This document shows positions 23,871 to 35,027 of a DNA stretch of 64,000 nt, one piece after another. The translations under genes were made by a program, and so were the position numbers. A model generated the notes under the pieces. The model saw nothing but the letters and a program-made list of their open reading frames with translations. It was not told where the DNA came from and did no database searches. How positions within the stretch are numbered: position 1 is the first letter of the stretch; each line of letters starts with the position of its first letter. This DNA is from Labia minor (lineage: Eukaryota > Arthropoda > Insecta > Dermaptera > Spongiphoridae), in the NCBI GenBank assembly GCA_963082975.1, contig OY720345.1, positions 30,450,611 to 30,514,610 on the forward strand, given 5' to 3'.

Positions 23871-25275
23871 AAAAATGAACTACTGAAAAGACATCTAGCG
23901 CCACAGTAGAGAGTTAACAATCAGACTGAAAAAAGTCCATTATTATATTATAATTATTATTGATATATTATCAACAAAATATATAATAGAATAATATTTT
24001 TGTAACTCTAAAAAATATAAATAAAAATAAAATAAAAATCTATTAAAATAAATATTGTTTTTTTTTTGTATTTGGGTCAAACGGTATAGTTTATATTTAT
24101 AAAATATCGTAAAACATGACTATTGAGTGATAAAAATAACCACTTGTAAGCTATTAAAGATCAATTTACAAGATGTAAAACATCATACATAATAATTTAT
24201 TAAATTCCATTTAAAGTTTGGAAAAACCCGTCCTTTTTCATTTTTGAACAACAAAAAAAAAATTATTAAATATTAAATGTCTAAGATTAAAATTTATTTA
24301 TATACTTTTTTTTTTATTTTTGAAAATGATATTTGTTGAGTGACCCTGGAGGTTTATTTTCAAGATATAAGCTCTGTTGTATTCGCTGGTACCATTAAAA
24401 TACAATCCACTTGATTTATACGTTACGGGCCGAGAGAGTTCTTCCTTAACTCTTCTTTTTACATTTTTTTTTTATATTATCAACATGAAAATTTTGGCAA
24501 ATGAACCCGGACTTCTTTATTTATCTCTTTACGTGAGGTTACTATTAATAAAACCACAACATGAATAACATTATTCGATAGTAAAAATAAAATTTATTTA
24601 TCCAGTTTTTTTATTGTTTTATCTCAAGTTCTATCCATATTTTTTTTTGTTTTATCTATACTTTTATTTAAAAAAAAAAACTTTAATAAAAGTTTCTTAT
24701 GATGAATATTAAAATAAATCATTTGAAAAAAAATTACCTGTTGTTTATTTTCTAAACAATGGTCATTTGAAAAGTTCGAAAAATAAAGTTCAAATGGAAA
24801 TACCAGTTCGAATAAAAATTGAATGGCATTGCCAGCACCAAGTGTCTTGTGTATACATGTCAAATTTTAATTCTATAATTCTTTATAGCGACAGATTGGT
24901 GTGAATAGTGTTAGGTAACTACTGCGCATATTGAATCAAAGCGTTTAGTGAATGAAAATTTATCAAACGAGTCTAAATCGTTTTTACTCAAATAAAATTT
25001 ATTTTCTTCGACAATTTATTACATTCGATGAAACTCTATTATACTCTAAAATAGAATTTCTATAAAAGAAGAAATAAAAGTCGGTGGCCATTATAGAGGC
25101 CTTGCAGAATCGCTTTTTCATGATGTCTCAGAAACATCGTTGTATTTAAAGGATTATGTTGAAAAATAAATTTTCTTAACAATATTAATATTAAAAATTA
25201 AATTAGGAATTTCTTACAAGGACAAAAACAAAAACATAGTCAGATTTATAAAGTTGAGGAGGTTGGGATGAAAAT
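23871..25275. other. Intergenic, no gene supported
   Basis: Mostly AT-rich. Short frames at 24,377-24,568 (plus) and 24,624-24,863 (minus) have no recognisable features. Somewhat mixed sequence at 24,890-25,140 is unidentified. Confidence 0.45.
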
Positions 25276-25876
25276 CGGGAGTGTCCTCCCCTAGACTTTC
25301 CCGCATATAAATAGGTAATTAGGTTATTATTATTATGTTTTAACAACAAAAAAATAAACAAACCAATTAATTTAAATTATAAAGTAAAATGGTTTAACAC
25401 TAGTATATATATTTATAATATACACCTAACGCTACTTGTATAGGTAAAATGTCACTTCCGGTAGTCAGATCATGATGAAATTTGGTATCTGAATTTTTTT
25501 CATATTTTTAAATCTATATACAAAAATATGAAGCAAATATCTCTAAGCAAACTGGTACTTTACTTGAAAGGTAAACGCAACCAGTTTAGGTAAAGTACCA
25601 CTTCCGGTTAACCGATTTTGACGAAATTTTGATAGAAATCTACAAATTGTGAATAATATCGTTGTACCAAATTTCGAAGTCCTAGCTTGATAAGTTTCTG
25701 AGTAAATTTGCTCACAGACAAACATTACATACATCCATACATACACACACAGACATAATTCGAAAAATGGTATTTTCCGACTCAGGGAGATCTAAAACGT
25801 CAAGATCTATCGAAATCTCGAAGTCGAAATTTTTTACGATTCCAATACTTCCCTTATACGAAGTATGCGGAAAAGT
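25276..25876 (-). mobile_element. Helentron-like family C element
   Basis: Minus-strand copy. The plus strand opens CGGGAGTGTCCTCCCC, the 3' hairpin, then ACTTTCCCGCATA; it ends TATGCGGAAAAGT before an A-run. The two 13-bp repeats differ at one base here but are perfect in the copy at 38.2 kb. The microsatellite is a short ACATACAT/CACA run near 25,722-25,752. The two CACTTCCGGT blocks and a GATGAAATTTGGTAT core are present. It has no coding capacity. Confidence 0.87.
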
Positions 25877-25889
25877 AAAAAATAGGTGA

Positions 25890-26000
25890 GGATTTAAATG
25901 AAACTATATGGAAAACGATCTGGTTGACAATATAAAGGAAAATTTTAGGAAGATGGGTGCGGATAGGTATTGGATGGAGTTAAGAATTTTTGAGTTTAGT
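25890..26000 (+). pseudogene. Decayed RTE-like LINE 3' fragment
   Basis: Reads VDNIKENFRKMGADRYWMEL in one plus-strand frame, matching the position and spacing of the VDNVGRD...REMG...W segment of the LINE at 10.6 kb, with a TIW in the adjacent frame one base upstream. It follows the family C element by about 15 bp. It is more divergent than the copies at 10.6 and 48.2 kb, so it is probably another subfamily. The 3' boundary is unclear. Confidence 0.55.
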
Positions 26001-26382
26001 AGTGCCAGATAGTTATTAGTGCTAGATAGTTCATTAATAATGTATTTGTAATAGGATTGGTTTGAAAAAGAATAAGTCAAATGGTTAATTAATGTAATTG
26101 TGTACAGAAAGTGAGAAGGTTATCTGACTCGTTCTATAACTTCTTTTATTTAATTAAATGCTAATTACAAAATATTACTAGTTTATGATTTTAACTTTTT
26201 CGTAATATTCTTTAATTTCTATTTAAATTAACAAAACAAAATCTTACATCTATACCATACATACATAGGTGAAAATTATTTTTACTTATTAATATAATTT
26301 ATAATAATTTTTATCTATAGTGCTGAATTACCATTCAAATATTTAGACAATTAAATTAATCGATAAGAAATAATATATATAT

Positions 26383-26782
26383 GCTAAATTTCGCCAGAGA
26401 TAATATTGCGATTACAAAAATTTATTTAAAACCGTCGGTCGGTTCTGTGCAGGTCAACTTTTTTTTCCTCTAAACTGACCGTAAATATAAAGATATATGT
26501 TTGATAGTTTTCAACATGATTAAAAATAGTATAAAACTGCTATATATAGAATTTCAGCTTGATTGAATAGCTGAAAGTACCAGAATTAATTTTTTAACAC
26601 TGCAAATCACGCACCAACACGTGACGTGGTGCCATCAACAAAGAGCAAAACACGCGCTTGTTTAATAAATATTATTTATTAATTTTAATTTATAATTTAG
26701 AATTAATTAAATTTAATTTAAATATAATATATGTTAATTAATCCAATTCAAATTACGAGATAGTCGAGTGGAGACACTCCAG
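26383..26782 (+). mobile_element. Family A element broken by a family B 3' end
   Basis: A degraded A 5' end (26,383-26,420) joins directly to 40 bp of the family B 3' terminus (26,421-26,460, containing ACCGTCGGTCGGTT and a CAGGTCAACTT tail). The A 3' half follows, from TTTTTTCCTCTAAACTGACC to CGAGTGGAGACACTCCAG. The A segment from the microsatellite to the internal T-run is missing. The B to A junction falls at the same A site as at 35.03 kb. Confidence 0.85.
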
Positions 26783-27051
26783 CTTATGAATGAATAAATA
26801 ACAATTTCGAACCAATTATACTAAAATTGATTCTTATAATAATTCTTGAAGATTCTTATAAAATTAATTATTAAATTAATCCAAACATTTACTAATATAT
26901 TATTTAAAAAAAAAATCTAGAAATATCACAAAAAAAAATCAAAAGTCTCTTAATTTATTAATGAATAAAAAGATGAACAAATCTTTTATATTTTGGTTTT
27001 TTGTTTTAAAATTTTATTAATCTGAGGCTCTTTTTATTATAATATAATAGT

Positions 27052-27157
27052 ACCGGGACCCCGAGCCTCGGCTCGGTACTTAAGTTAAAAAAAATGATTC
27101 ATTATTATTGGGTTTGGCTGGTAATATTAATACCTGGGATACCGAGCTGTCGCTCGA
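27052..27157 (-). mobile_element. Miniature repeat family F, copy
   Basis: On the plus strand CCGAGCCTCGGCTCGG forms a 7-bp-stem hairpin next to GCTCGGTA. The conserved centre TGGCTGGTAATATTAATAC follows, then TACCGAGC inverted near the far end. Inverted subterminal repeats plus one terminal hairpin resemble the A/B/C plan in miniature, without a microsatellite. Confidence 0.65.
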
Positions 27158-27291
27158 AAAAATGTTTAGACATTATTATAGACATTTTCATTCTGTAAAT
27201 TAAATAATTTTATTTCATTTAAATAAACATCTATTTTTAAATAATTTTTCTCTACATTATTTATCTAATTCTGACAATATATTAAGATCAC

Positions 27292-27393
27292 ACCGGGACC
27301 CCGAGCCTCGGCTAGGTAATTAAGTTAAAAAAAAAATAATTCATTATTATATTGGGTTTGGCTGGTAATATTAATACTTGGGACACCGAGCTG
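27292..27393 (-). mobile_element. Miniature repeat family F, copy
   Basis: Second copy in the same orientation, 240 bp downstream of the first. It has the ACCGGGACCCCGAGCCTCGG start, the TGGCTGGTAATATTAATAC centre and an ACACCGAGCTG end. The inverted GCTCGGTA is mutated to GCTAGGTA. Confidence 0.65.
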
Positions 27394-27544
27394 ATATACA
27401 ATTCTTTAATTATTTATTACAATTATTAAATGTTGCATCATTGCATGGAACTTGGGGTCCTCAATAATACATAAATATGTATTATTAGATATGTTTCTAA
27501 GTGCATGAATATTTTTTTTTTATTGGAAGAATGATAAATATATA

Positions 27545-28420
27545 TCGTAATTTATAATTATAAAATATTATTAAAATATATATTTTTAATTTTATTTCGA
27601 AATTAAATAAAAAATTTTAAAATATTTTAAATATAAAAAAAATATCTTTTAAAAAAAGGCGGGAGTCAAATTTCAATATGAGTGTCATTTGTCCATATAT
27701 AAATTAAAAGATAAGATAAGTTAATTAAAATATATATATAAACAAAAGCAAAATTAAATAATAAAAATTTATAAATTTTGAATTAATATTAAATTATTAG
27801 TTAATGACTAATAAGTAATTAATAAAATAAAAAAAATAAAATTTATTACAATATTACAATTATTAAATGTTGCATCATTTTAATTAATAAAATAAAATAA
27901 AAGAAATTAAATTTAATCAAAGAACAATGAATAAATAAATATAAAATAATAGATAAAAAAAAAAAAAAAAATTTTTCCGCCGGTTTCGATCCTGCTAAGT
28001 TGACTATTCAAAACAGTGCCTTTACCCATTAGACTGATATATATTTAGTTAATTAACATGACATTTTTACTCTCTTTGCAAGAATTATATGTTTTTTTGT
28101 TTTTGTTTTTGTTTTTTTTGAGAGTGATTAATAAATATATATATATATTTTATTAAAAATAAATATTTTTAATTTTATTTCGAAATTAAATAATGAATTT
28201 TAAAATATTTTAAATATATAAAAAAATGTTAATACAATTCATTTAAAAAAAAGCGGGAATCAACTAACCGTATTTTATTTTGTTAATAATTAATTAATTA
28301 AGATTAATAAATATATATATATATATATATTATTAAAAATAAATATTTTTAATTTTATTTCGAAATTTATTTTATTTTAAAATATTTTAAATATAAAAAA
28401 AATATTAATTGAAGTAAAAT
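27545..28420. repeat. Three copies of an AT-rich ~125-bp unit
   Basis: Units near 27,545-27,665, 28,125-28,260 and 28,300-28,410 share TTTTTAATTTTATTTCGAAA and the TTTTAAAATATTTTAAATAT block. The first two are followed by AAAAAAGGCGGGAGTCAA- and AAAAAAGCGGGAATCAA-type ends. The unit type is unknown; it may be part of a larger decayed element. Confidence 0.6.
27975..28040 (-). other. tRNA-like segment (SINE head or tRNA pseudogene)
   Basis: Read on the minus strand it has AGTCTAATGGGTAAAGGCAC, like a D-arm region, and GGATCGAAACC, a B-box-like T-arm, about 45 bp apart. I cannot fold a complete acceptor and anticodon arm with a normal loop, so it is not called a functional tRNA. It lies between units of the AT-rich repeat. 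Confidence 0.35.
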
Positions 28421-28685
28421 TGATGACGTCACACCCATATATAATTTTCAATTAAGAAATTAATAATGAAGCTGTAAGTTTCAAGAGATGTGATCAATAA
28501 AACTCAATTTTTCTTTATAAATACTATATCTAGTGTGAATTTGAAAAAAATCGTTAGAGCGGTTTTTGAGAACCAATGGTTATAGATAAATATATAGATA
28601 TATAGATACAATTTTAGCTAGCATAATAAGATAATAAATATATAGATATATAGATACAATTTTAGCTAGCATAATAAGATAAGAT
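28421..28685 (-). mobile_element. Interspersed repeat family G, copy 1
   Basis: The minus strand reads ATCTTATCTTATTATGCTAG, then TCAAATTCACAC, TTTATAAAGAAAAAT and a TGACGTCA (28,424-28,431). The same order is found at 31,221-31,400. The 5' part is tandemly duplicated: a 47-bp unit with ACAATTTTAGCTAGCATAAT occurs at about 28,587-28,633 and 28,634-28,680. The 3' part resembles family B near its TGACGTCA sites. Confidence 0.6.
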
Positions 28686-29693
28686 ATTATTTTTTATTTG
28701 TTTTTTATTTTAAATTAAAATAAAAACTAAAATATTTATATAGATACATTATAATATATATTTATAATATATTAGTATTTTTTTTTAAATTTGAAATAAA
28801 TAAATAATTATAAATATAAAAGAACATGTTGTCAAATGTCATGTCCACTATATATGATTTGACTATTTATGGATTGATGAACATATTATTTTATAGCAAC
28901 ATAAAAAATGTTAATTAAATTATTAATTATAGTCAGCAATTGTATAATTTTTTAAGGAAATCCATTCTCCTTTTTTTACTGCTCTTATATTTAAACCTTT
29001 ACCTTCAAATAAATTATCAAAATCTAATATATGCAAATTTATTTTATCAACATTAAAATTTAACAAATTGCAACTTTGCCAATTAATTTAAAACGTTAGA
29101 AGTTCATTATATATCCATTGTCTTTCAATTAATATCTCAGTGTATAATGAATAAATGAACTCAACCAATGAACCAATAATTTGCCTATTATTCAAACAAA
29201 AAAAAAATATGTATCATTTATTTCCCAATGTGTAAAGACCACATTTTTGCCAATTGCCAATTATGATTGTTCGCCGATGCTTTTCTCTTATTTAAAATTA
29301 TAAATACTCGACATTCTTTAGAATGCAAAATGCAAAATAAAAAAATTGCATCCTTGTTGAATATTTATAGAATTGGTTTTTTTATTTACAAATTCCTTTA
29401 TAGAATGCAAAGTTGCTACATACATGGTGATCTTTATAATAATTTCAAAGGGTATTAAAAAACGTAAAAAAAAAAATTAATCCAAATTTTATTTTCGTAC
29501 TAAATATACTATATTCTTTGATCTGATCGTAATTTAAAGAAATTCTCATTATTCTGTATTTTATATTTGTATTTATTGTATATTCTTAGGAGTCGATGCC
29601 TTTAAAATCCCTCTAACAATTTTCGAAGTTTTTTTTTATTTTTCTTGCTATTTTTAATTTTAAATAAATCAATCATTTAATTTTATTATAATT
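28686..29693. other. AT-rich intergenic stretch
   Basis: No recognisable gene. A 63-codon plus frame at 29,267-29,458 has no motif and is AT-driven. Confidence 0.5.
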
Positions 29694-30279
29694 ACTATCT
29701 CGCCAGAGAGAGTATTGCGATCGCGAAAATTTTCGATGTTATGTTTATGTTTTGAAGGCTCCTGAATCATTTTCACTAATGTTGAGAAAAATGTCTTTGT
29801 GCACGTGTGTGTGTATGTGTGTGTGTATGTATGTAGACAAGATTACGCAAAAAAGTTTGAACTAGAATAATGAAATTTGGTACATGTGTATTATTCAAAA
29901 TTCGTAATTTTCTATCAACTTTTGAGAAATGTAGCTCATTAGGCAGAAGGTCATTACTACCACGTCTTCATTTTTTTTTCCTCTAAATTGACTGTAAAAA
30001 TAAAGATATATGTTTGATTGTTTTTCACATGATTAAAAATTGAATAAAACTGCTATATATAGAATTTCCGGTTGATTGAATCGCTGAAACTACCGGAATT
30101 AATTATTTAACATTGCGAATCGCGCGCCAGCACGTGACGCAGTGCCATCAACAAAGAGCCAAACACGCGCTGGTTTAATATATATTTATTAATTTATAAT
30201 TAACTAAATTTAATTTAAATATAATATATGTTAATTAATCCAATTCAAATTTGCGAGATAGTCGTGTGGAGACACTCCA
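29694..30279 (+). mobile_element. Helentron-like family A element
   Basis: Plus-strand copy. It starts ACTATCTCGCCAGAGAGAGT after TTTTATTATAATT and ends GCGAGATAGTCGTGTGGAGACACTCCA. The subterminal repeat is perfect at both ends; the 3' stem has one mismatch (GTGTG/CACTC). A GTGTGTATGT microsatellite lies at about 29,805-29,835. A CACGTGACGCAG variant of the internal segment is present. Confidence 0.88.
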
Positions 30280-30439
30280 TATTTATTTTTTTATTAAAAT
30301 AACTAAATTCATATGTAAATGTTTTTTTTTTAATTTTGTTTTTTTAAAGAAATTGTGAATATTGAAATTCATTAAATAAATAAATCTAAATAGATAATAA
30401 AAATCAAAACAGAATTATTATTATAATAATATATTTATA

Positions 30440-30850
30440 GCATTTGTTTAGGCGTCCTGAATTAAATACCCTTTAAATGGAGATAAGTCTGTCAAAATTT
30501 AATAAATAGCCAATGAGCCAGACAGACGGTTGTAGTTAAAGACTACATGAAAGAGTAAATGTGTGTGTAGGCTGGGAATCGAGTTCATCCCAGTACTTCT
30601 GCATATATCGTAAATGATGCAACACAACAACTTTCACTAGAGGACAACATAGAGGGAGAGAGAGAGAGAGAATTATAAGAAAATAGATAGGAGAATCGAT
30701 TGGACCATCTCTTAACAGCCGCAAGGGACACTAATTCATCCACTAATCATCACAAAGATCATCACCATCATCATCATTATCATAATTATTATTAAAATGT
30801 CAGAAGTGACTCGATCACGCCCCTTGGATCGTAACATTTATTTATTATTT
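30440..30850. other. Unidentified complex island with GA repeat
   Basis: Mixed-composition DNA with a (GA)n run at about 30,654-30,672 and (CAT)n near 30,762-30,775. A 62-codon minus frame (30,536-30,724) has no recognisable motif. It does not recur in the window. Confidence 0.3.
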
Positions 30851-31220
30851 CATTAATTCTTAACGATATTAACCAAAAAATAAGTAAAAAAAAGGAAAAA
30901 TTTTCCTTTTCTGTTCAACTAAGAGGAATTTTATTTAAAAAAAATAATAATTAATATATGTTAATGAAATACATTTTAATAATTTTATAAGTATTTTATT
31001 AAACATTATGACTGAATATCTATTAGTAAAAATGGACAAGATTGCTAGTCTTTGAATGGTGTAGGAAAATAAAAAAAAAATTTAATTACAATCCCTATTT
31101 TGGTTGTTTGGTCTCTCTTGTGTCATGTCATTCAGTTCATTCATGTTGATATGTAAAAATCATTCCAAAAATAATTGTAAAATGTATGAATTAAGTTATT
31201 TTAATATATTATACGAATAA

Positions 31221-31400
31221 ATCTTATCTTATTATACTAGCAAAAATTGTATATATATATATTTTTGAAATATTAAGCCTCTCTAAGGATTTTTTTTGAA
31301 ATTCACACCATAGAGAATCTTTATAAAGAAAAATGATCTGTATTGGTTTCAGCTTAGGAAAAATCATCTTTGTTAGTTTTTTCTTAATTTAAAATAGGAA
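31221..31400 (+). mobile_element. Interspersed repeat family G, copy 2
   Basis: It has AATCTTATCTTATTATACTA, GAAATTCACACCAT and TTTATAAAGAAAAATGATC, in the order of copy 1 at 28.4 kb. It then runs GTATTGGTTTCAGC, AAAAATCATC and TTAGTTTTTTCTTAATTTAA, which matches the family B stretch before its TGACGTCA pair. This links G and B. Confidence 0.6.
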
Positions 31401-31451
31401 TTTTAATAATAAAAAAATATTATAAATAAAATAAAATTAAATTAAAATTAG

Positions 31452-31936
31452 CTGGAGTGTCTCCACTCGACTATCTCGCAATTTGAATTGGATTAATTAA
31501 CACATATATTATATATAAATTAAATTTAATTAATTATAAATTATAAATTAAAATTAATAAATAATATTTATTAAACCAGGGCGAGTTTGGCCTTTGGTGA
31601 TGGCACCACGCGTGAGATTTGCCGTGTTAAAAAATTAATTTTGGTACTTTCAGCGATTCAATCAAGCTGAAATTTTATATATAGCAGTTTTATACAATTT
31701 TTAATCATGTGAAACATTATCAAACATATATCTTTATTTTTACGGTCACTTTAGAGGAAAAAAATCAAAACGTAGGTAATGACCCTCTTCTGATTGAGCT
31801 ACATTTCTCAAAAGTTGATAGAAAACTACGAATTTTCAATAATGCCCGTGTACCAAATTTAATTCTAGCTCAAACCGTTTCTCCGTAATCTTGTCTACAT
31901 ACATACACACATGCACACACACACACAGACATTTTT
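31452..31936 (-). mobile_element. Helentron-like family A element, 5'-truncated
   Basis: The plus strand opens CTGGAGTGTCTCCACTCGAC with a perfect subterminal repeat and runs through all conserved blocks to the ACAC microsatellite and CAGACATTTTT. It then stops, so about 110 bp of the 5' end (beyond the microsatellite) is missing. The AAATTATTTGAAATTGTTT just after the break also occurs in family B. Confidence 0.85.
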
Positions 31937-32012
31937 AAATTATTTGAAATTGTTTAATATATTTTGTCGTTTATTTATTTTTAATAATAATCTTATTCTT
32001 AAATATTCATAG

Positions 32013-32056
32013 TTCATAAGGGTTAATTTTTTTTAATGACCGAGCGGCGGCTCTGT
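32013..32056 (+). mobile_element. Miniature repeat family F, half copy
   Basis: AATTTTTTTTAATGACCGAG followed by CGGCGGCTC matches the 3' half of the F copy at 18.3 kb. The other half is absent. Confidence 0.45.
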
Positions 32057-32104
32057 TAACCATGTACTATATATAATTATATAAAATAAAAAAAAAATAT
32101 CAAA

Positions 32105-32200
32105 TTCTCAAAACATTATTCTGCTTTGTGTAAGGCATGGGATATGAGATTAAGTGACGAGAGTAGCCTCTATTTTGAAAATAAAATTCAATTTATATGA
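32105..32200 (+). pseudogene. RTE-like LINE internal fragment
   Basis: The nucleotides match the LINE at 10.9 kb around the LYGCEAWSMTLGDQSRF region: TGTAAGGCATGGGATATGAG, then AAGTGACGAGAGTAG and TTTGAAAATAAAATTC. It is truncated on both sides and contains a stop. Confidence 0.7.
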
Positions 32201-33388
32201 CAAATGTTACTAATGTTATTAGTTTGTTTCTATATTTACCAGCACAAAATAGTGTAATAGTTAATTAGATTTCTCAGCAATGTTCCATTAAAATGTAGTA
32301 AAATTGACAAATAAGGGTTTCTATTCATAAAAAATAAGACTTTGATCCCCTTCAATGATCTTTTAAGATTCTATCTAAATGTTTTTTATTTTATTTATTT
32401 ATTTTTTTTTTATTTTTGTAATAAAATGGTAATAGATTTTTGTTTTAGTCTCAAGGGGTATAAAGATTAAGTGAAAGAGAGAGAGTCAAAAGATTCTACT
32501 AAAAATAAAAATAAAAAATAAATAAATAAAACAAAAAATAAATTAAATTACTTTGAAATAAAATGCAAATTGTCGTTAACTTTTTAATGCACGGCATCGT
32601 TATATTTAAATTTGTTCGCTAAACTCAATGTTCAACTGTTTTTAACCATCTAAATGATAAAAGTTTAAGAGGAAGGGGAGAGAAGATAGTTATCTATATC
32701 CTCTAGTACAAATTGATAATATTTTTTTTAAATTAAAAGTAAATTTAAAAAAATAAAAAAAAACATTTAGGTTTTTTTACTGGCCTCTGATGAAGGGTGT
32801 AATGACCAAAATGTACATTATACATAATTAATTAATTAATTTAATAATAAAGACTATTTATAAATGATTATAAAACCATTCTTTGAATTTTTTGGGGTAA
32901 GTAATTTGGTGTGTGTGGTTTACTAATAATTAAATAATATATTAACTCACAGAATTAATAATTTTAATGTTAATAATAATATTATAATATTCTATTTTAA
33001 TTTTTTGATTTTTACTATATTGTATAAAAGACTATTAACTAATCAATGTGACAAACAATTCTATTTATAAACTTCTTTCTATATATATTCCTTAAGTTTA
33101 TGATAAATAATTTTTTATATTTTTACATATGTGGGATTTTAGTTATGATTTAAATTTAAAAAATTTATAAAAATAATTGAATTTTAAAAAAAATTTATTT
33201 ATTTAATTATAAAAAAAAACATTAATGTTATGTATATATTAAAAGTTAAATTTCAGAGTTTAGATAAAAAATTTTAAGATATTTTTTCTTTTTCTATTAA
33301 TATTGCCCAAATAAATATTTATTCAAATTTCTAAATAGTAGATATATAATTTGGGTGAATTGTTTGAGAATAAATATAATTGAAGGAC

Positions 33389-33427
<39 letters not shown>

Positions 33428-34284
33428 TATTATTTTATTATAATATAATACAATAATTGAAAAAATGTATCAAAAGAAGGGTTAATCTTTTTCTTAAGGC
33501 GAGGACTTTGCAAATATTTTTGATTATTGAAATTGCATTACCGTTTCGGGGCATTTATCGGTCATTAGTAATACTAATTTAATATTATTTTATTTTTAGA
33601 TTGAAATGATAAAATGTATATACTTCTAAATATGGAGTCCATTTTAAAATCGGTGAAATGTTGAAAGTAAGGACTCTCCTTGAAAATATTCTCTTTAGAT
33701 TATCTAAATAATCTCCGTCACTTTATAATCTATGAACAAAAGTAAATAGTGAGTTGAAATAAATAAATAAATCCAAATTAGAATCCTAAATGTCATGTCT
33801 TTTTAATAGCGTTGATATTTACTTGCACTCTAAATCCATTGTATTGATCTTGATTATATTTATTTTTTTTATAAGTATTATTAAATGAATATTGATAAAT
33901 TAATTAATTATAAAATTATATACTTTATTTGGTAGTATTATATTAATTAAATTATATAAAATCATTTTTGTTAAAAAAATAATTTATATTTATTATATTT
34001 TAAATTATAATTTTATAAAGGAAATCACTAAATGTTATTATTGAGTAGTTTTAACTCAATTACATCTCTATTTGCTATGCAAATGTTAGAAAAATAATAT
34101 GAATGGAATATTTAGCCAAGATATATGACGGAGTAAAAAACTTATTTTAAAACATTTTTTTTTTTTGTATATATTCATTAATTCATTTCTATTAAAATAA
34201 CAACGAAGAAAATCAATTTTGGTAAATTATCATTTTTATGTTCTTATTAGTAAAATATTTTATTCAGTCTCTAATATAATTTTT
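32201..34284. other. AT-rich intergenic stretch
   Basis: Two kilobases of low-complexity DNA with an (AT)n run at 33,391-33,424. No open frame of note, no element termini and no RNA-gene signal are seen. Confidence 0.55.
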
Positions 34285-34917
34285 ACCGACCGACGATAAT
34301 AAGGGAGGTATTGTTTTCACACCAAATTTCACATGTGGAGATTTTTACATATCTCCACGAATCATGCATTTTCTAAACAGAAAAAAGTATTTTTAGCATG
34401 ATGTCTGTCCGTCTGTCCGTCCGTCTGTCCGTCCGTATAGATGTGTACAGCCTGAACGGCTCAACCGATTTTGATGAAATTTGGTATATTTACTTAATGC
34501 ATCAGTGGGATGAATTGATCAACTTTTGGTGCAATTCCGGAAACCGGAAGTGGTAGTATTAGCGATCGACGATAGGAAGGATAGGGTTATTTTCACACCA
34601 AAGGAGATTTTTTATATATCACCACGAATCATGCACTTTGTATTGGTTTTATCCTCGAGAAAAATCATATTTATTAGTTTTTTCTTGATTTAAAATTATA
34701 TGACGTCATCCAGCCATTCATGACGTCACAGCCAGGTCTTGCATATATATTATAAATAAAATAAAATTAAAAATGTTTATATTTATTATTTATGTATCCA
34801 TATCTGTTTTTTATTATATTAATAGATATATGAAAATTATTTGAAATTGTTTCTGTAGCTGGAAATTAATTTATTTCAAACCGTCGGTCGGTTCGGACCT
34901 GGCCACAGGTCAACTTA
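34285..34917 (+). mobile_element. Helentron-like family B element, complete
   Basis: It starts ACCGACCGACGATAATAAGG after a T-run and ends CGTCGGTCGGTTCGGACCTGGCCACAGGTC-AACTTA, written here in two parts. The 11-bp subterminal repeats are perfect and the 3' hairpin (GACCTG/CAGGTC) is intact. The GTCY microsatellite is at about 34,404-34,436. The core CGATTTTGATGAAATTTGGT follows. TGACGTCA occurs at 34,701 and 34,721. It has no coding capacity. Confidence 0.92.
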
Positions 34918-34920
34918 TTT

Positions 34921-35027
34921 TTAATTGCATTAAAAGATATATTAAAATTATTTGAAATTGTTTCTGTAGCTGAAAATTAATTTATTTCAAACCGTCGGTC
35001 AGTTCTGTTCCTGGTCACAGGTCAACT
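34921..35027 (+). mobile_element. Family B 3' end fragment
   Basis: A second B 3' terminus directly downstream of the complete B copy: TTTGAAATTGTTTCTGTAGC, ACCGTCGGTCAGTTCTG and a CCTGGTCACAGGTCAACTTA hairpin. The 5' part is absent. It ends at the internal T-run of family A. Confidence 0.85.

Noticed and set aside
27975..28040. Functional tRNA on the minus strand
   Set aside because: D-arm and T-arm look plausible, but acceptor stem and anticodon arm do not pair. Kept only as a tRNA-like segment.
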